Shown: piece after piece, positions 7,988 to 16,477 of the stretch
Layout of the letters: the number at the start of each line of letters is the position of its first letter
Position numbering within the stretch: the first letter of the stretch is position 1
NCBI GenBank assembly: GCA_019163175.1
Contig: JAFLKN010000052.1
Span: 1 to 64,000 of the forward strand
Source: Prolixibacteraceae bacterium
GTDB lineage: Bacteria > Bacteroidota > Bacteroidia > Bacteroidales > Prolixibacteraceae
Direction: 5' to 3'
DNA length: 64,000 nucleotides
The notes under the pieces: model-generated
Told to the model about the DNA's origin: nothing
The model's input: only the letters and a program-made list of their open reading frames with translations
The model's database searches: none
Translations under genes and position numbers: made by a program

Positions 7988-8207
7988 ATTTTTAAAATAT
8001 TTTTCAATTATTTATTAAACTTCTGATTTACTGAATATTAAAAATTAATATTTTTTTCAAGAAAATTAAATAATTGAGAGTTTGGAGAAATTTCACAGCT
8101 AAATCATGTCGAAAAACCGATGAAAAATTATTTTTGGAGGAGCAAAAAATATTTTGCCTGATAAAAAAAAGTCATTTTTGAGGATAAGAATCTTTCCCCC
8201 CGATTGT
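7988..8207. other. AT-rich intergenic stretch, no gene seen
   Basis: Between the divergent padR-unit promoter and the GroES-like gene. It is very A/T-rich with no RNA gene, repeat or coding pattern that I can support. Confidence 0.6.
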
Positions 8208-8209
8208 TT

Positions 8210-8217
8210 TATCTTTG
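8210..8217 (+). promoter_or_regulatory. -7 element of the GroES-like gene
   Basis: TATCTTTG matches TAnnTTTG, 23 nt before the ATG at 8241. The -33 region is not convincing. Confidence 0.55.
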
Positions 8218-8240
8218 CTCACGAAATAAAATCAATTAGA

Positions 8241-8624
8241 ATGTCACTAATTATCGAACAGCAAGATCTGGAGAAATTCATCATGATAGGCGACCGGGTT
8301 TTGATACGCCCCAAAAACCAGAAAGGTAAAACCGCATCAGGATTGTACCTGCCACCAACCGTTCAGGAAAACGAAAAAACCGTAAGTGGTTATGTGGTTA
8401 AAGTCGGCCCAGGCTACCCAATTCCGGCCATGACTGATGCTGATGAACCCTGGAAAGAGAAAAAAGACGAGGTAAAATATGTACCGCTTCAGGCCAAAAT
8501 TGGCGATCTGGCCGTGTACATCAACAAAAGCGGCTGGGAAATCGAATTCAATAAGGAGAAATTTATCATTCTGCCACATTCTTCAATATTGATGTTAATC
8601 AGAGACGAAGGCTTGTTTGAATAG
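8241..8624 (+). CDS. Orphan GroES-like co-chaperone family protein
   Basis: A 127-residue Cpn10-fold protein: FIMIGDRVLIRPKNQKGKTASGLYLPP at residues 13-39 is the GroES N-terminal strand pair, and KIGDLAVYINKSGWEIEFNKEKFIILPHSSILMLI the C-terminal part. It is longer than GroES (about 95) because of an insert around residues 58-80 rich in charged residues. No groEL is next to it, so it is a divergent paralogue and not the standard GroES; whether it binds GroEL is unknown. ATG at 8241 is chosen over an upstream TTG because it follows the promoter element and opens directly into the domain. Confidence 0.85.
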   Translation: MSLIIEQQDLEKFIMIGDRVLIRPKNQKGKTASGLYLPPTVQENEKTVSGYVVKVGPGYPIPAMTDADEPWKEKKDEVKYVPLQAKIGDLAVYINKSGWEIEFNKEKFIILPHSSILMLIRDEGLFE

Positions 8625-8710
8625 TGTTCAGTAAAAATGTTACGAGGTATGGTTTTCGTGTTTCGTGAAACCTCCAACCCGCAACAATTAAAACTAATAA
8701 AACTACCCCA

Positions 8711-9493
8711 TTGAAATTACCACTGTTACATATTAATGGCTCCGGTCAACCATTTATCTGGATGCACGGAATGCTGAATTCGGTCGAATCAGATTCGCTG
8801 TATTCACTGATTGACTTTGAACTACTATCGAAATTGGTGAGTGTGATCAGGTATAATACTTGTGACAAATCAGTTTCCGGCGATTACTCCTGGGACGCCA
8901 CCACTGAAGAGTTACTACAGGTTGCCAAAGCTCAAAATTACCAGTCCATGATTCTGGGAGGCTGTTCAATGGGATCAGGGGCAGCAATTCATGCAGCTAT
9001 ACGAGCTCCTCACAAGGTTAAGGCACTTGTATTGATAACTCCTCCCCCAGCCTGGGAAAAACGTGCAGAAGTAAAAACCGTTTACAAAAAGATCGTTTCC
9101 AGGCTCCATCAAAACTCTATTCCTGAATTCCTTAAAAGATTGATTGCCCAAAATCAGGATCCGCCGGAATTTTATGAACGGGAACATCCCGGAACCCGGC
9201 AACGATTGCTGGAGTATCGTTTGTTCTTCGATCCGGGCTATTATCCCAAAATATATACAGGCGGTGCGGCCTCCGATTTACCCGATCGCGAACAAATTGC
9301 AGGAATTAACGTTCCTACTCTAATTGTTGCTCATTTGAATGATCCAAACCATCCGCTCGAAATAGCCCAAGAGATTAATTCATTGATTAAGGGCTCCGAA
9401 TTGGTCACGGTTTCAGATTATCAGGAATACCTGAATCTTCAGAAAAAAGTGAGTAATTTCATTAGTTCAGTTCAATCTGATAACAAATCGTAA
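8711..9493 (+). CDS. Alpha/beta hydrolase with TTG start
   Basis: A 260-residue alpha/beta-fold hydrolase. Seen: the oxyanion-region MHGM (about residues 18-21), the nucleophile elbow G-C-S-M-G-S (about 84-89, Ser as nucleophile), LVLITPP after it, and NVPTLIVAHLNDPNHP near 218-233 carrying the likely catalytic Asp and following His region. No lid domain or signal peptide, so cytoplasmic; substrate unknown. The only usable start before the domain is TTG at 8711: reading upstream in frame meets a TGA at 8666 with no ATG or GTG, and the next ATG is inside the conserved region. Confidence 0.82.
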   Translation: MKLPLLHINGSGQPFIWMHGMLNSVESDSLYSLIDFELLSKLVSVIRYNTCDKSVSGDYSWDATTEELLQVAKAQNYQSMILGGCSMGSGAAIHAAIRAPHKVKALVLITPPPAWEKRAEVKTVYKKIVSRLHQNSIPEFLKRLIAQNQDPPEFYEREHPGTRQRLLEYRLFFDPGYYPKIYTGGAASDLPDREQIAGINVPTLIVAHLNDPNHPLEIAQEINSLIKGSELVTVSDYQEYLNLQKKVSNFISSVQSDNKS

Positions 9494-9604
9494 ATTAATC
9501 AGCCATTTTATTTACAAATTAAAAGAACAACATACATTCAATAAGTTTTTTACTTATCTTGCACACGAATTTAAACGTCTATTAATCACATCAAAATATC
9601 AGTT

Positions 9605-10798
9605 ATGGAGAGAGTTTCAGACAGAGTAGCGTGTCTATCGGAATCAGCCACCCTGGCTGTGGCCCAAAAAAGCCGCGAGTTAAAAGAAAAAGGCATCGAT
9701 GTAATCAGCCTTGGAGTTGGTGAACCAGATTTCAACACCCCCGATTTCATCAAGGAAGCTGCAAAAAAAGCCATTGATGATAACTATTCTACCTATTCTC
9801 CGGTTCCCGGATATCCTGCATTGTTGAAAGCCATTGTAGATAAACTCAAACGCGACAACAATCTGGAATACGCAACTAACCAGATTATTGTATCCAACGG
9901 GGCCAAGCATTCCATCGCTAACCTGTTGCAGGCTTTAATCAACAAAGGTGACGAAGTGATAATTCCAGCTCCATACTGGGTAACTTATATTGAGTTGGTG
10001 AAATTGAACGAAGGAGTGAATGTGATCATTCCAACTACGGTTGACAGCGATTTCAAAATCACTCCAGCACAACTGGAAGCCGCAATTACACCTAAAACCC
10101 GTGCATTCCTGTTTAGCAGCCCAAGCAATCCAACTGGAAGTGTTTACACGAAAGAAGAACTAAAAGCTTTTGCCGATATTTTCGCTAAACACCCGAATAT
10201 CATTGTGATTTCGGACGAGATTTACGAGCATATTGTTTACGGAATTAAACACGAAAGCATTGCCCAATTTGCTGAAATTAAAGATCGCGTTGTAGTGGTG
10301 AATGGTGTTTCGAAAGCATTTGCCATGACCGGATATCGTATTGGATACATTGCTGCTCCGCTTTGGCTGGCTAAAGCTGCCAACAAATTGCAGGGTCAAT
10401 ATACTTCAGGACCATGTTCGGTGTCGCAAATTGCCTCGGTTACTGCATTGAATGCACCACTGGACACAGTTCAGGCTATGGTTACCCAATTCGAAAAACG
10501 CCGCAATCTGGTACTTTCTATGTTAGCCGAAATTCCGGGCGTAAAAACAAGCAAACCTGATGGCGCATTTTATGTTTTCCCAGATATTTCATCATTCTTC
10601 GGAAAATCAGACGGTACAGTAACCATCAACAATGCTGATGATATGGGTTTATTTATCCTCTCGAATGCCTTTACGGGCGTTGTATCCGGCGAAGCTTTTG
10701 GGGCACCAGAATGTATCCGCATTTCGTATGCCGCCTCGGAAGCCGACCTAACCAAATCGCTGACCCGCATCAAAGATGCGCTGGCCACTCTGAAATAA
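9605..10798 (+). CDS. Class I pyridoxal-phosphate aminotransferase (aspartate aminotransferase Ib-like)
   Basis: A 397-residue fold-type I aminotransferase. Residues readable: SNGAKHSI phosphate-binding area (97-104), N175 in SSPSNPTG, D204 in ISDEIYEHIVY, the Schiff-base K237 in GVSKAFAMTGYRIGY, and the substrate-carboxylate Arg in CIRISYA near residue 376. Subgroup Ib enzymes transaminate aspartate with 2-oxoglutarate, and some also use prephenate; which is used here cannot be told. It is a single-gene unit followed by a strong terminator. Confidence 0.93.
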   Translation: MERVSDRVACLSESATLAVAQKSRELKEKGIDVISLGVGEPDFNTPDFIKEAAKKAIDDNYSTYSPVPGYPALLKAIVDKLKRDNNLEYATNQIIVSNGAKHSIANLLQALINKGDEVIIPAPYWVTYIELVKLNEGVNVIIPTTVDSDFKITPAQLEAAITPKTRAFLFSSPSNPTGSVYTKEELKAFADIFAKHPNIIVISDEIYEHIVYGIKHESIAQFAEIKDRVVVVNGVSKAFAMTGYRIGYIAAPLWLAKAANKLQGQYTSGPCSVSQIASVTALNAPLDTVQAMVTQFEKRRNLVLSMLAEIPGVKTSKPDGAFYVFPDISSFFGKSDGTVTINNADDMGLFILSNAFTGVVSGEAFGAPECIRISYAASEADLTKSLTRIKDALATLK

Positions 10799-10823
10799 AA
10801 ATTATCGTTTTAAACTTTCATAC

Positions 10824-10859
10824 AAAAGCCCGGCAGATTGAGTTCTGTCGGGCTTTTTT
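10824..10859. terminator. Intrinsic terminator after the aminotransferase gene
   Basis: AAAAGCCCGGCAG (10824-10836) pairs with CTGTCGGGCTTTT (10845-10857), one G-T pair, followed by T's. It also abuts the convergent GNAT stop. Confidence 0.88.
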
Positions 10860-10860
10860 G

Positions 10861-11379
10861 TTACTTACAAATTTTGTAGAGAAGCAGTTCTTCATCGTCG
10901 TTCGGAATTTTTGTTGTTCCAGTAAATGTCAAGCCTAATTTCTCCAAAAGCTTTTGAGAAGCCATATTATCTTTTGTGGTAATAGCCACAATCTCAGTTA
11001 TTCCAAAATCATGAAATACAACCTGTTTCAACTTATTTGCTGATTCGAAAGCATAACCATTTCCTCTATATTCCGGAAGAAAAGCAAACCCAATATCCAG
11101 TCCTTCCAATCCTTCTCGGTCGTACAACCCACAAATACCCATTGAAACTTGATCCGATTTTCGAATTACGGTATAGTTGCCGAATCCAAGTTGTTCCATC
11201 TGCGGCAACATTTTGCATTTAATGTATTCTCTGGCACTTTCAACCGATAATACATTACGATTGCCTATGTACTTCAGCCAATCTGGAGTGTTAAATAATT
11301 CAAGTATGAATTCAGCATCCCCTATAGAAGTAGGTCTTAAGAGAAGCCTTTCTGTTTCATAAATTATATATTCAGTCAT
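10861..11379 (-). CDS. GNAT-family N-acetyltransferase (RimJ/RimL type)
   Basis: A 172-residue protein of the RimJ/RimL-like acetyltransferase class: YETERLLLRPTSIGDAEFILELF at the N-terminus, the acetyl-CoA-binding region FLPEYRGNGYAFESANKL (R-G-N-G-Y-A for the Q/R-x-x-G-x-A motif, near residues 99-104), and the N-x-A-S-x-x-L-L-E-K-L-G-L motif near 140-150. The acceptor is unknown (protein N-terminus or small molecule). It is separated from smpB by about 40 nt in the same direction, so co-transcription is possible. Confidence 0.9.
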   Translation of the reverse strand: MTEYIIYETERLLLRPTSIGDAEFILELFNTPDWLKYIGNRNVLSVESAREYIKCKMLPQMEQLGFGNYTVIRKSDQVSMGICGLYDREGLEGLDIGFAFLPEYRGNGYAFESANKLKQVVFHDFGITEIVAITTKDNMASQKLLEKLGLTFTGTTKIPNDDEELLLYKICK

Positions 11380-11419
11380 TATTGGTGTAGTTTCCTGGAT
11401 CTCCTTTTAAACCAATTGA

Positions 11420-11878
11420 TCAAAACTTTCTTGCACGATCCATTTCGCGGGCATCGTCTTTCAGTTTCAGGGTTTCGCGTTTATCGAAGGTTTTCTTCCC
11501 TTTGGCGAGTGAAATTTCCAGTTTGGCCAGTCCGCGGTCGTTAATAAAGAGTTTCAACGGAACAATGGTAATACCACCTTCTTTGGTTTTCTTCTGGAGT
11601 TTATCGAGTTCTTTACGGTTCAGGAGTAATTTGCGGTCGCGCTTGGCAATGTGGTTGTTGCAGGTACCAAAATCGTATTCGGCAATATGCATATTCTTCA
11701 CATACAACTGATTGGCATAAAAAGAGCAGTACGAATCAACCAGTCCGGCTTTACCTCCACGTATAGATTTAATCTCGGTCCCGGTCAATTGAATACCTGC
11801 ATAAAAGTTTTCGATGATCTCATAATCGAAGAAAGCCTTTTTGTTCTTAATGCTTATATTTTGTGGTTTGTGTACCAT
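11420..11878 (-). CDS. smpB: SsrA-binding protein SmpB
   Basis: A 152-residue Smp[30 protein letters not shown], the [18 protein letters not shown] core, [23 protein letters not shown], and the basic tail [23 protein letters not shown] whose C-terminus enters the decoding centre during trans-translation. Together with tmRNA it rescues stalled ribosomes. The tmRNA gene was not found near it. It diverges from miaA across 120 nt that hold its promoter element. Confidence 0.97.
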   Translation of the reverse strand: MVHKPQNISIKNKKAFFDYEIIENFYAGIQLTGTEIKSIRGGKAGLVDSYCSFYANQLYVKNMHIAEYDFGTCNNHIAKRDRKLLLNRKELDKLQKKTKEGGITIVPLKLFINDRGLAKLEISLAKGKKTFDKRETLKLKDDAREMDRARKF

Positions 11879-11958
11879 TAAATCACTGATGATTTATTAT
11901 TGATGAACGAAGATCGACTTTCGGCGTGAATATCATTCACCGTTCGTTTTACGCATTG

Positions 11959-11966
11959 CAAAAATA
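11959..11966 (-). promoter_or_regulatory. -7 element of smpB
   Basis: Minus strand TATTTTTG matches TAnnTTTG, about 80 nt upstream of the smpB ATG. No clear -33. Confidence 0.45.
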
Positions 11967-11998
11967 CATTATTTTGCAGAACGAAAACTCCCGAACTC

Positions 11999-12928
11999 AT
12001 GCTCGACAAAAAATATAATCTCATCACCATTCTTGGACCGACCGCTTCAGGAAAAACAAGCGTAGCTGCCAAAGTTGCCTCCATACTGGATGGCGAAGTA
12101 ATTTCGGCCGATTCGCGCCAGGTTTATCGAGGCATGGATCTCGGCACTGGCAAGGATTACGCTGATTATATGGTTGACGGGAAGCTGGTTCCTTATCACC
12201 TCATCGACATAGTTGACGCTGGCTACGAGTACAATGTGTACGAATATCAGAAAGATTTTCTGAAGATCTTTGCTGAAATTACCGAACGTGGTAAACTGCC
12301 TGTAATGTGCGGAGGAAGTGGGTTATATCTCGAAGCTATTCTGAAAAATTACAAGCTTATTCAGGTTCCGAACGACGAAACATTGAGGGAAAAGCTAGCC
12401 GGAAAATCTTTGGAAGAGTTAACCGAAATACTGAAAAACTACAAAAATTATCTGCATAACCAAACCGACATTGAAAACGAGAAGCGGGCAGTGCGTGCTA
12501 TTGAGATTGAAGAATATTATCTTACTCATCCGGAGATTGATACCGGAATGCCAGATATCAGGAGTTTGGTGATTGGTGTAAAATACGATAGGTTATCGCG
12601 CCGCAAACGCATTACAAACCGCTTGCGACAACGGTTTAAAGAAGGAATGCTCGACGAAGTTCAGCGCTTACTCGACAGCGGTCTAACTCCTGAACAACTC
12701 ACCTACTACGGTCTGGAATACAAATTCATGACCCAACACCTAACTGGTCAAATCACCTATCAGGAAATGTTTGAAAATTTGAATGTGGCAATTCATCAGT
12801 TTGCCAAACGACAAATGACCTGGTTCAGGAGAATGGAAAAACAAGGAACCCTAATTCACTGGCTTGATGGATATATGCCTTTGGATGAAAAAGTTGAGAT
12901 GATACTGGAATGGTATTCAGAAAAATAA
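11999..12928 (+). CDS. miaA: tRNA dimethylallyltransferase MiaA
   Basis: A 309-residue P-loop enzyme: GPTASGKT at residues 13-20, ISADSRQVYRGMDLGTGK at about 35-52 (the Asp acting as general base and the tRNA/DMAPP site), MCGGSGLY near 101-108, and the C-terminal RxxxMxxxGLxxE-like TYYGLEYKF segment. It prenylates A37 of tRNAs that read U-starting codons. Length is normal. It diverges from smpB and precedes the higBA unit by about 60 nt. Confidence 0.97.
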   Translation: MLDKKYNLITILGPTASGKTSVAAKVASILDGEVISADSRQVYRGMDLGTGKDYADYMVDGKLVPYHLIDIVDAGYEYNVYEYQKDFLKIFAEITERGKLPVMCGGSGLYLEAILKNYKLIQVPNDETLREKLAGKSLEELTEILKNYKNYLHNQTDIENEKRAVRAIEIEEYYLTHPEIDTGMPDIRSLVIGVKYDRLSRRKRITNRLRQRFKEGMLDEVQRLLDSGLTPEQLTYYGLEYKFMTQHLTGQITYQEMFENLNVAIHQFAKRQMTWFRRMEKQGTLIHWLDGYMPLDEKVEMILEWYSEK

Positions 12929-12930
12929 AT

Positions 12931-12974
12931 TTTGATAATTGATTTCAACTACCTACCTTTGGCGTTAGTAACGC
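12931..12974 (+). promoter_or_regulatory. Promoter and palindromic operator of higBA
   Basis: TTTG (12931-12934), a 19-nt spacer and TACCTTTG (12954-12961) form a complete Bacteroidota promoter. It is followed at once by a perfect palindrome, GCGTTA-G-TAACGC (12962-12974), at the expected transcription start, 16 nt before the higB ATG. That is the position expected for HigA autorepression. Confidence 0.75.
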
Positions 12975-12990
12975 AAAAGATACTAAATAT

Positions 12991-13272
12991 ATGATCAAAG
13001 AATTTGGCGATAAAGAAACAGAGATGATCTGGAATGGAGTTCGATCAAGGAAATTGCCAAATGAAATTCAGGATGTTGCACGAAGAAAACTGAGAATGAT
13101 TAATAGTTCGCTAGACATTAATGACTTGAGAATTCCTCCTGCAAACCATCTGGAAAAACTTAAAGGTGAATTGAATGAATATTACAGTATTCGAATAAAT
13201 ATTCAATGGAGAATCATTTTTAATTGGAGAAACAATGACGCGTTTGACGTTAAAATAATTGATTATCATTAA
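12991..13272 (+). CDS. higB: HigB-type toxin (RelE/ParE family mRNA interferase)
   Basis: A 93-residue RelE-fold protein: IKEFGDKETEMIWNG at the start, LPNEIQDVARRKLRMI, IPPANHLEKLKGE, then YSIRINIQWRIIFNW and VKIIDYH, the standard HigB ending with basic and aromatic residues at the ribosome-bound mRNA cleavage site. In this toxin class the toxin gene precedes the antitoxin, as seen here (6-nt gap to higA). HigB cleaves mRNA on the ribosome and is neutralised by HigA. Confidence 0.93.
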   Translation: MIKEFGDKETEMIWNGVRSRKLPNEIQDVARRKLRMINSSLDINDLRIPPANHLEKLKGELNEYYSIRINIQWRIIFNWRNNDAFDVKIIDYH

Positions 13273-13278
13273 AACAAA

Positions 13279-13584
13279 ATGAATATGGAAAAGCTAAAAA
13301 ACATACATCCGGGAGAGATATTAAATGAAGAATTTTTGATCCCACTTGGCATTTCAGCATACCGGTTGGCCAAAGAAACCTTTATTCCACAAACGCGAGT
13401 AAGTGAAATATTGAAAGGAAACAGAAGAATTACGGCTGACACAGCACTTCGGCTCTCCAAATTTTTTGGAAATTCACCACGTTTTTGGCTTGGGCTACAG
13501 AATGACTATGATTTAGAGGAAGAGGGAACTCTAAAAGAAAATGAGTTGAACGAAATTAAGCCTATAGAAGGGAACGCAGCTTAG
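13279..13584 (+). CDS. higA: HigA-type antitoxin and autorepressor
   Basis: A 101-residue HTH_XRE protein of the HigA addiction-antidote family: IHPGEILNEEFLIPLGIS, RLAKETFIPQTRVSEILKGNRRIT (helix-turn-helix) and DTALRLSKFFGNSPRFWLGLQNDYDL, the conserved C-terminal helix of the family. It follows higB by 6 nt and presumably binds the palindrome at 12962-12974. The acidic, flexible last 20 residues are extra. Confidence 0.94.
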   Translation: MNMEKLKNIHPGEILNEEFLIPLGISAYRLAKETFIPQTRVSEILKGNRRITADTALRLSKFFGNSPRFWLGLQNDYDLEEEGTLKENELNEIKPIEGNAA

Positions 13585-13654
13585 TGAAATGACTTAATTG
13601 CTTAAAAGCTGCAAAGAGTCAAGCGATGCAACCATAAGAAAACCAATTATCAAT

Positions 13655-14398
13655 TTAGCCATTTACTCGTGCCCGCCAAATAATTCGCATAACGCACAAA
13701 TCAGCTCCATCCGATTCGCGAACTAAACAATTTAGGTATTCATTCCCGGCAAGTTGTGTGGATGTAACTGCAATCTTATCACCAGTCACGCCCTCTTTCA
13801 GGTAATTGACTTCCAGTTCAGCTGGTTCGTGCCTGTTCAGAAAATCAATTCCGAAATCGTCCAAAACCCGCTCCAGGTATTTTACACTGTTAAAATGCTG
13901 ATTTATGTCGAGTTCACTAAATAACACCGGGTAATAAACCAGGTTCTCCGCATGAGCATCGGGTTTAATACGTTTGGGATTGCGGCACGCATTGGCTTCA
14001 ATGCGTTTGGGAAACGTTCCACGGTAGTCGCTCAGCCTAAAAATTTTACGGTTTTCCATATCGAGAATCAACCAGGCAGAACTAGCTCTCAAAAGCACTT
14101 CTCCTTTTTCGTTTTCAAGAATATATTCACGGTAGGCATACATACCATCGGTTCCGGCCGACCATGTATTCAGCAAAATCTGATCCTGCCACGCTGGGTA
14201 TTTCTCAACCTGAAAATACATACGAGAAAGCACCCAAAACAAATTATTGCTTTTCAAGCTGTCATATCCCCAATCCATCACTTGTGCATGCGCCCAGGCC
14301 GCTTCAATCAAAATATTAAAAAGAGAAGCAATTGAGGCCTTTCCGTATTGATTGGTCTGGTATGACTTAATTGATATTTGTTCTTGATATTTTTCCAT
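13655..14398 (-). CDS. Acyl-ACP thioesterase (FatA/FatB-like)
   Basis: A 247-residue double-hotdog protein: SYQTNQYGKASIASLFNILIEAA near the N-terminus, WVLSRMYFQVEKYPAWQD, and the second hotdog with SELDINQHFNSVKYLERVLD, matching the D-x-N-x-H-x-N catalytic region of plant and bacterial acyl-ACP thioesterases. It would release free fatty acid from acyl-ACP in the cytoplasm. The ATG at 14398 is preferred to the TTG at 14431 because the intervening 11 residues are unconserved and the shorter start fits the family. Divergent from map. Confidence 0.9.
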   Translation of the reverse strand: MEKYQEQISIKSYQTNQYGKASIASLFNILIEAAWAHAQVMDWGYDSLKSNNLFWVLSRMYFQVEKYPAWQDQILLNTWSAGTDGMYAYREYILENEKGEVLLRASSAWLILDMENRKIFRLSDYRGTFPKRIEANACRNPKRIKPDAHAENLVYYPVLFSELDINQHFNSVKYLERVLDDFGIDFLNRHEPAELEVNYLKEGVTGDKIAVTSTQLAGNEYLNCLVRESDGADLCVMRIIWRARVNG

Positions 14399-14495
14399 AC
14401 GTTTTTCTGGTTCTTTTAAACCTTTGTGCAAATCTATTGTTCAGTTTTGAAAAACCAATCGATTTACCGACTTTTGCATAAATTTTAAAAGTTTC

Positions 14496-15266
14496 ATGGA
14501 AAAAATTATCATAAAAACACCAGAACAGATTGAAGGAATCAGGAAAAGCAGCAAGTTAGCTGGCCAAACACTTGAATTTATTGCTCCTTTCGTAAAAGAA
14601 GGTGTCTCTACCGAATTCCTTAATCAGAAAATTGAAGCTTTTATGCGCGAAAACGGAGCTATTCCAGCCACATTAGGTTATGGAGGTTATCCAAAATCAT
14701 GCTGCATTTCGCTTAACGAAGTTATTTGCCATGGAATTCCTTCAGAAAAGACCATTTTAAAGAATGGCGACATTTTAAATATTGACGTGACAACCATTCT
14801 AAATGGTTATTATGGTGACACCAGCAAAATGTATACAGTAGGTGAAGTATCGCCAGCTGCGCTTGAATTAATTGAAGTAACTAAACATTGCCTGGACCTG
14901 GGCATTCAGCAGGTTAAACCAGGAAATCAATTTGGAAACATCGGTTTTGCCATCAGCAAATATGCCAAAGCTAAAGGATTCAGTGTGGTTTATGAGTTTT
15001 GTGGACATGGCTGTGGTGTTGATTTTCATGAAGAACCGCAAATTGATCATACTTCGCGCCGAAATACCGGTCCATTTATGAAACCCGGCATGACTTTTAC
15101 GATTGAACCTATGATTAACCAGGGACGGGCAAATGCGGTTGTTGACAAAACCGATAAATGGACTGCCCGAACTATCGATAATAAGCTTTCAGCCCAGTTC
15201 GAACACACGATTTTAATTACTGCAACAGGATACGAAGTACTTACCGATGTTTCCGATGAATACTAA
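14496..15266 (+). CDS. map: Type I methionine aminopeptidase
   Basis: A 256-residue pita-bread metalloprotease with all metal ligands visible: D97 (LNIDVTT), D108 (YYGDTSK), H171 (CGHGCG), E204 (FTIEPM) and E236 (QFEHT); H79 (VICHGIP) is the substrate-side histidine. It removes initiator methionine co-translationally. The motif PKSCCISLNEVICHG is standard type Ia. Single-gene unit here, not in the ribosomal operon. Confidence 0.96.
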   Translation: MEKIIIKTPEQIEGIRKSSKLAGQTLEFIAPFVKEGVSTEFLNQKIEAFMRENGAIPATLGYGGYPKSCCISLNEVICHGIPSEKTILKNGDILNIDVTTILNGYYGDTSKMYTVGEVSPAALELIEVTKHCLDLGIQQVKPGNQFGNIGFAISKYAKAKGFSVVYEFCGHGCGVDFHEEPQIDHTSRRNTGPFMKPGMTFTIEPMINQGRANAVVDKTDKWTARTIDNKLSAQFEHTILITATGYEVLTDVSDEY

Positions 15267-15423
15267 GGGTTTAGCCTGATTATCCTGAAATTCAAAATCA
15301 TTTAACTGTTGTAAGGCTGACCATCCATCCCCTTCCATGCGCCAATTTGTAGAAACTATGAAAAAATCTGACAAATATGGATTATTTTACCTTTTCAATT
15401 TCTTCAACGCATGTTATACAGAA

Positions 15424-15455
15424 TTGTTTTAAGTTCTGAAATTGAGCTATTTTTG
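15424..15455 (+). promoter_or_regulatory. Promoter upstream of the first AraC regulator
   Basis: TTG (15424-15426), a 21-nt spacer and TATTTTTG (15448-15455), matching the Bacteroidota consensus; 63 nt before the ATG. The rest of the 15267-15518 intergenic stretch shows nothing else. Confidence 0.5.
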
Positions 15456-15518
15456 TTTGCGATAGATCAACAAATCGCACTCCATTTTTTTGGACATAAA
15501 TAATTCCGCCATTTACAA

Positions 15519-16394
15519 ATGAAAAAAGAAGATGGATTCCCGGGGCAAATTAGTTTCGTTATTCCCGACCGAATTTTGGCTCTGGTCAAGGAAAATCCGC
15601 TCATCAACGATCTGTACATCACTGATATTGGTTATTACCCGCAAGCAAAGCATCATTTCAGGGAAAGACCAATGGGAAGCTCCCAATTTATACTAATTTA
15701 CTGCGTGGAAGGCAAAGGCGAAATCAGACTAAACGATACCAGCCATCCGGTCTCAGCCGATCACTTTTTTATTATCCCCGCCGGAATATCACATGCCTAT
15801 CATTCCGATGAGCAAAATCCATGGTCAATTTACTGGATTCATTTTTCAGGAAATAAATCGGGCATTTATTCTCGATTTGCATGCCAACCAATGCCTATTG
15901 AACGTGGAAAAACTTCGCGCATTAGCGAACGGCTTGATCTGTTTTCGGAGTTGTTCCGCAATCTCGATCGGGGATTCAGCATTGAAACTCTGGAATACGT
16001 AAACCTGTGCCTGCCGCATTTGCTCGCATCATTTACCCACCTAAGCCAATTCAGGATGATAAAGGAATCGGGCGAAAAAGATCCCATTGCACAAAGCATT
16101 AATTATATGCTCGAACACCTGACTAAAAAGCTAAAGCTGGAAGAAATTGCTGCCGAAACCAGCTTATCAGCCTCCCATTATTCGCGACTTTTCCTGAATC
16201 GTACCGGACATTCGCCCATTGATTATTTCATTCAGCTAAAAATTCAGCGATCGTGTCGCTTGCTCGACAATTCGGGCTGGATGATTGCCGACGTTGCCCG
16301 CGAAATGGGATTCGACGACCAGTTCTACTTTTCACGGGTTTTCAGGAAAGTGATGGGTATGTCGCCGGCTGACTACAGGAAAAGAGGAGTTTAA
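15519..16394 (+). CDS. AraC-family transcriptional regulator with cupin sensor domain
   Basis: Residues about 45-115 form a cupin-like arm-and-barrel (LIYCVEGKGEIRLNDTSHPVSADHFFIIPAGISHAYHS region). The C-terminal 100 residues are the tandem AraC helix-turn-helix: KLKLEEIAAETSLSASHYSRLF, then MIADVAREMGFDDQFYFSRVFRK and the family ending MGMSPADYRK. Such regulators commonly sense a sugar in the cupin pocket. It precedes DUF72 and GH97 genes on the same strand, so control of the GH97 gene is possible; inference only. Confidence 0.9.
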   Translation: MKKEDGFPGQISFVIPDRILALVKENPLINDLYITDIGYYPQAKHHFRERPMGSSQFILIYCVEGKGEIRLNDTSHPVSADHFFIIPAGISHAYHSDEQNPWSIYWIHFSGNKSGIYSRFACQPMPIERGKTSRISERLDLFSELFRNLDRGFSIETLEYVNLCLPHLLASFTHLSQFRMIKESGEKDPIAQSINYMLEHLTKKLKLEEIAAETSLSASHYSRLFLNRTGHSPIDYFIQLKIQRSCRLLDNSGWMIADVAREMGFDDQFYFSRVFRKVMGMSPADYRKRGV

Positions 16395-16477
16395 ATTTTG
16401 AACCACATAAGCACTTTTGTAGTTTCTATACCAGAAAAAGATAGTAACTTCATTTACCAATTTTAAATATTCAAGTC

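Noticed and set aside
8154-8240. 29-residue N-terminal extension of the GroES-like protein from a TTG start
   Set aside because: The extension spans the TATCTTTG promoter element and is not part of the domain; the ATG at 8241 fits better.
8241-8624. True groES of a groESL operon
   Set aside because: No groEL follows, and the protein has an extra charged insert; it is a GroES-family paralogue.
11380-11998. tmRNA gene next to smpB
   Set aside because: I looked for a tRNA-like end and an AA-tag reading frame ending in LAA-type codons and found neither here.
13952-14335. 127-residue plus-strand open frame within the thioesterase gene
   Set aside because: Antisense shadow; the minus-strand thioesterase motifs are intact.
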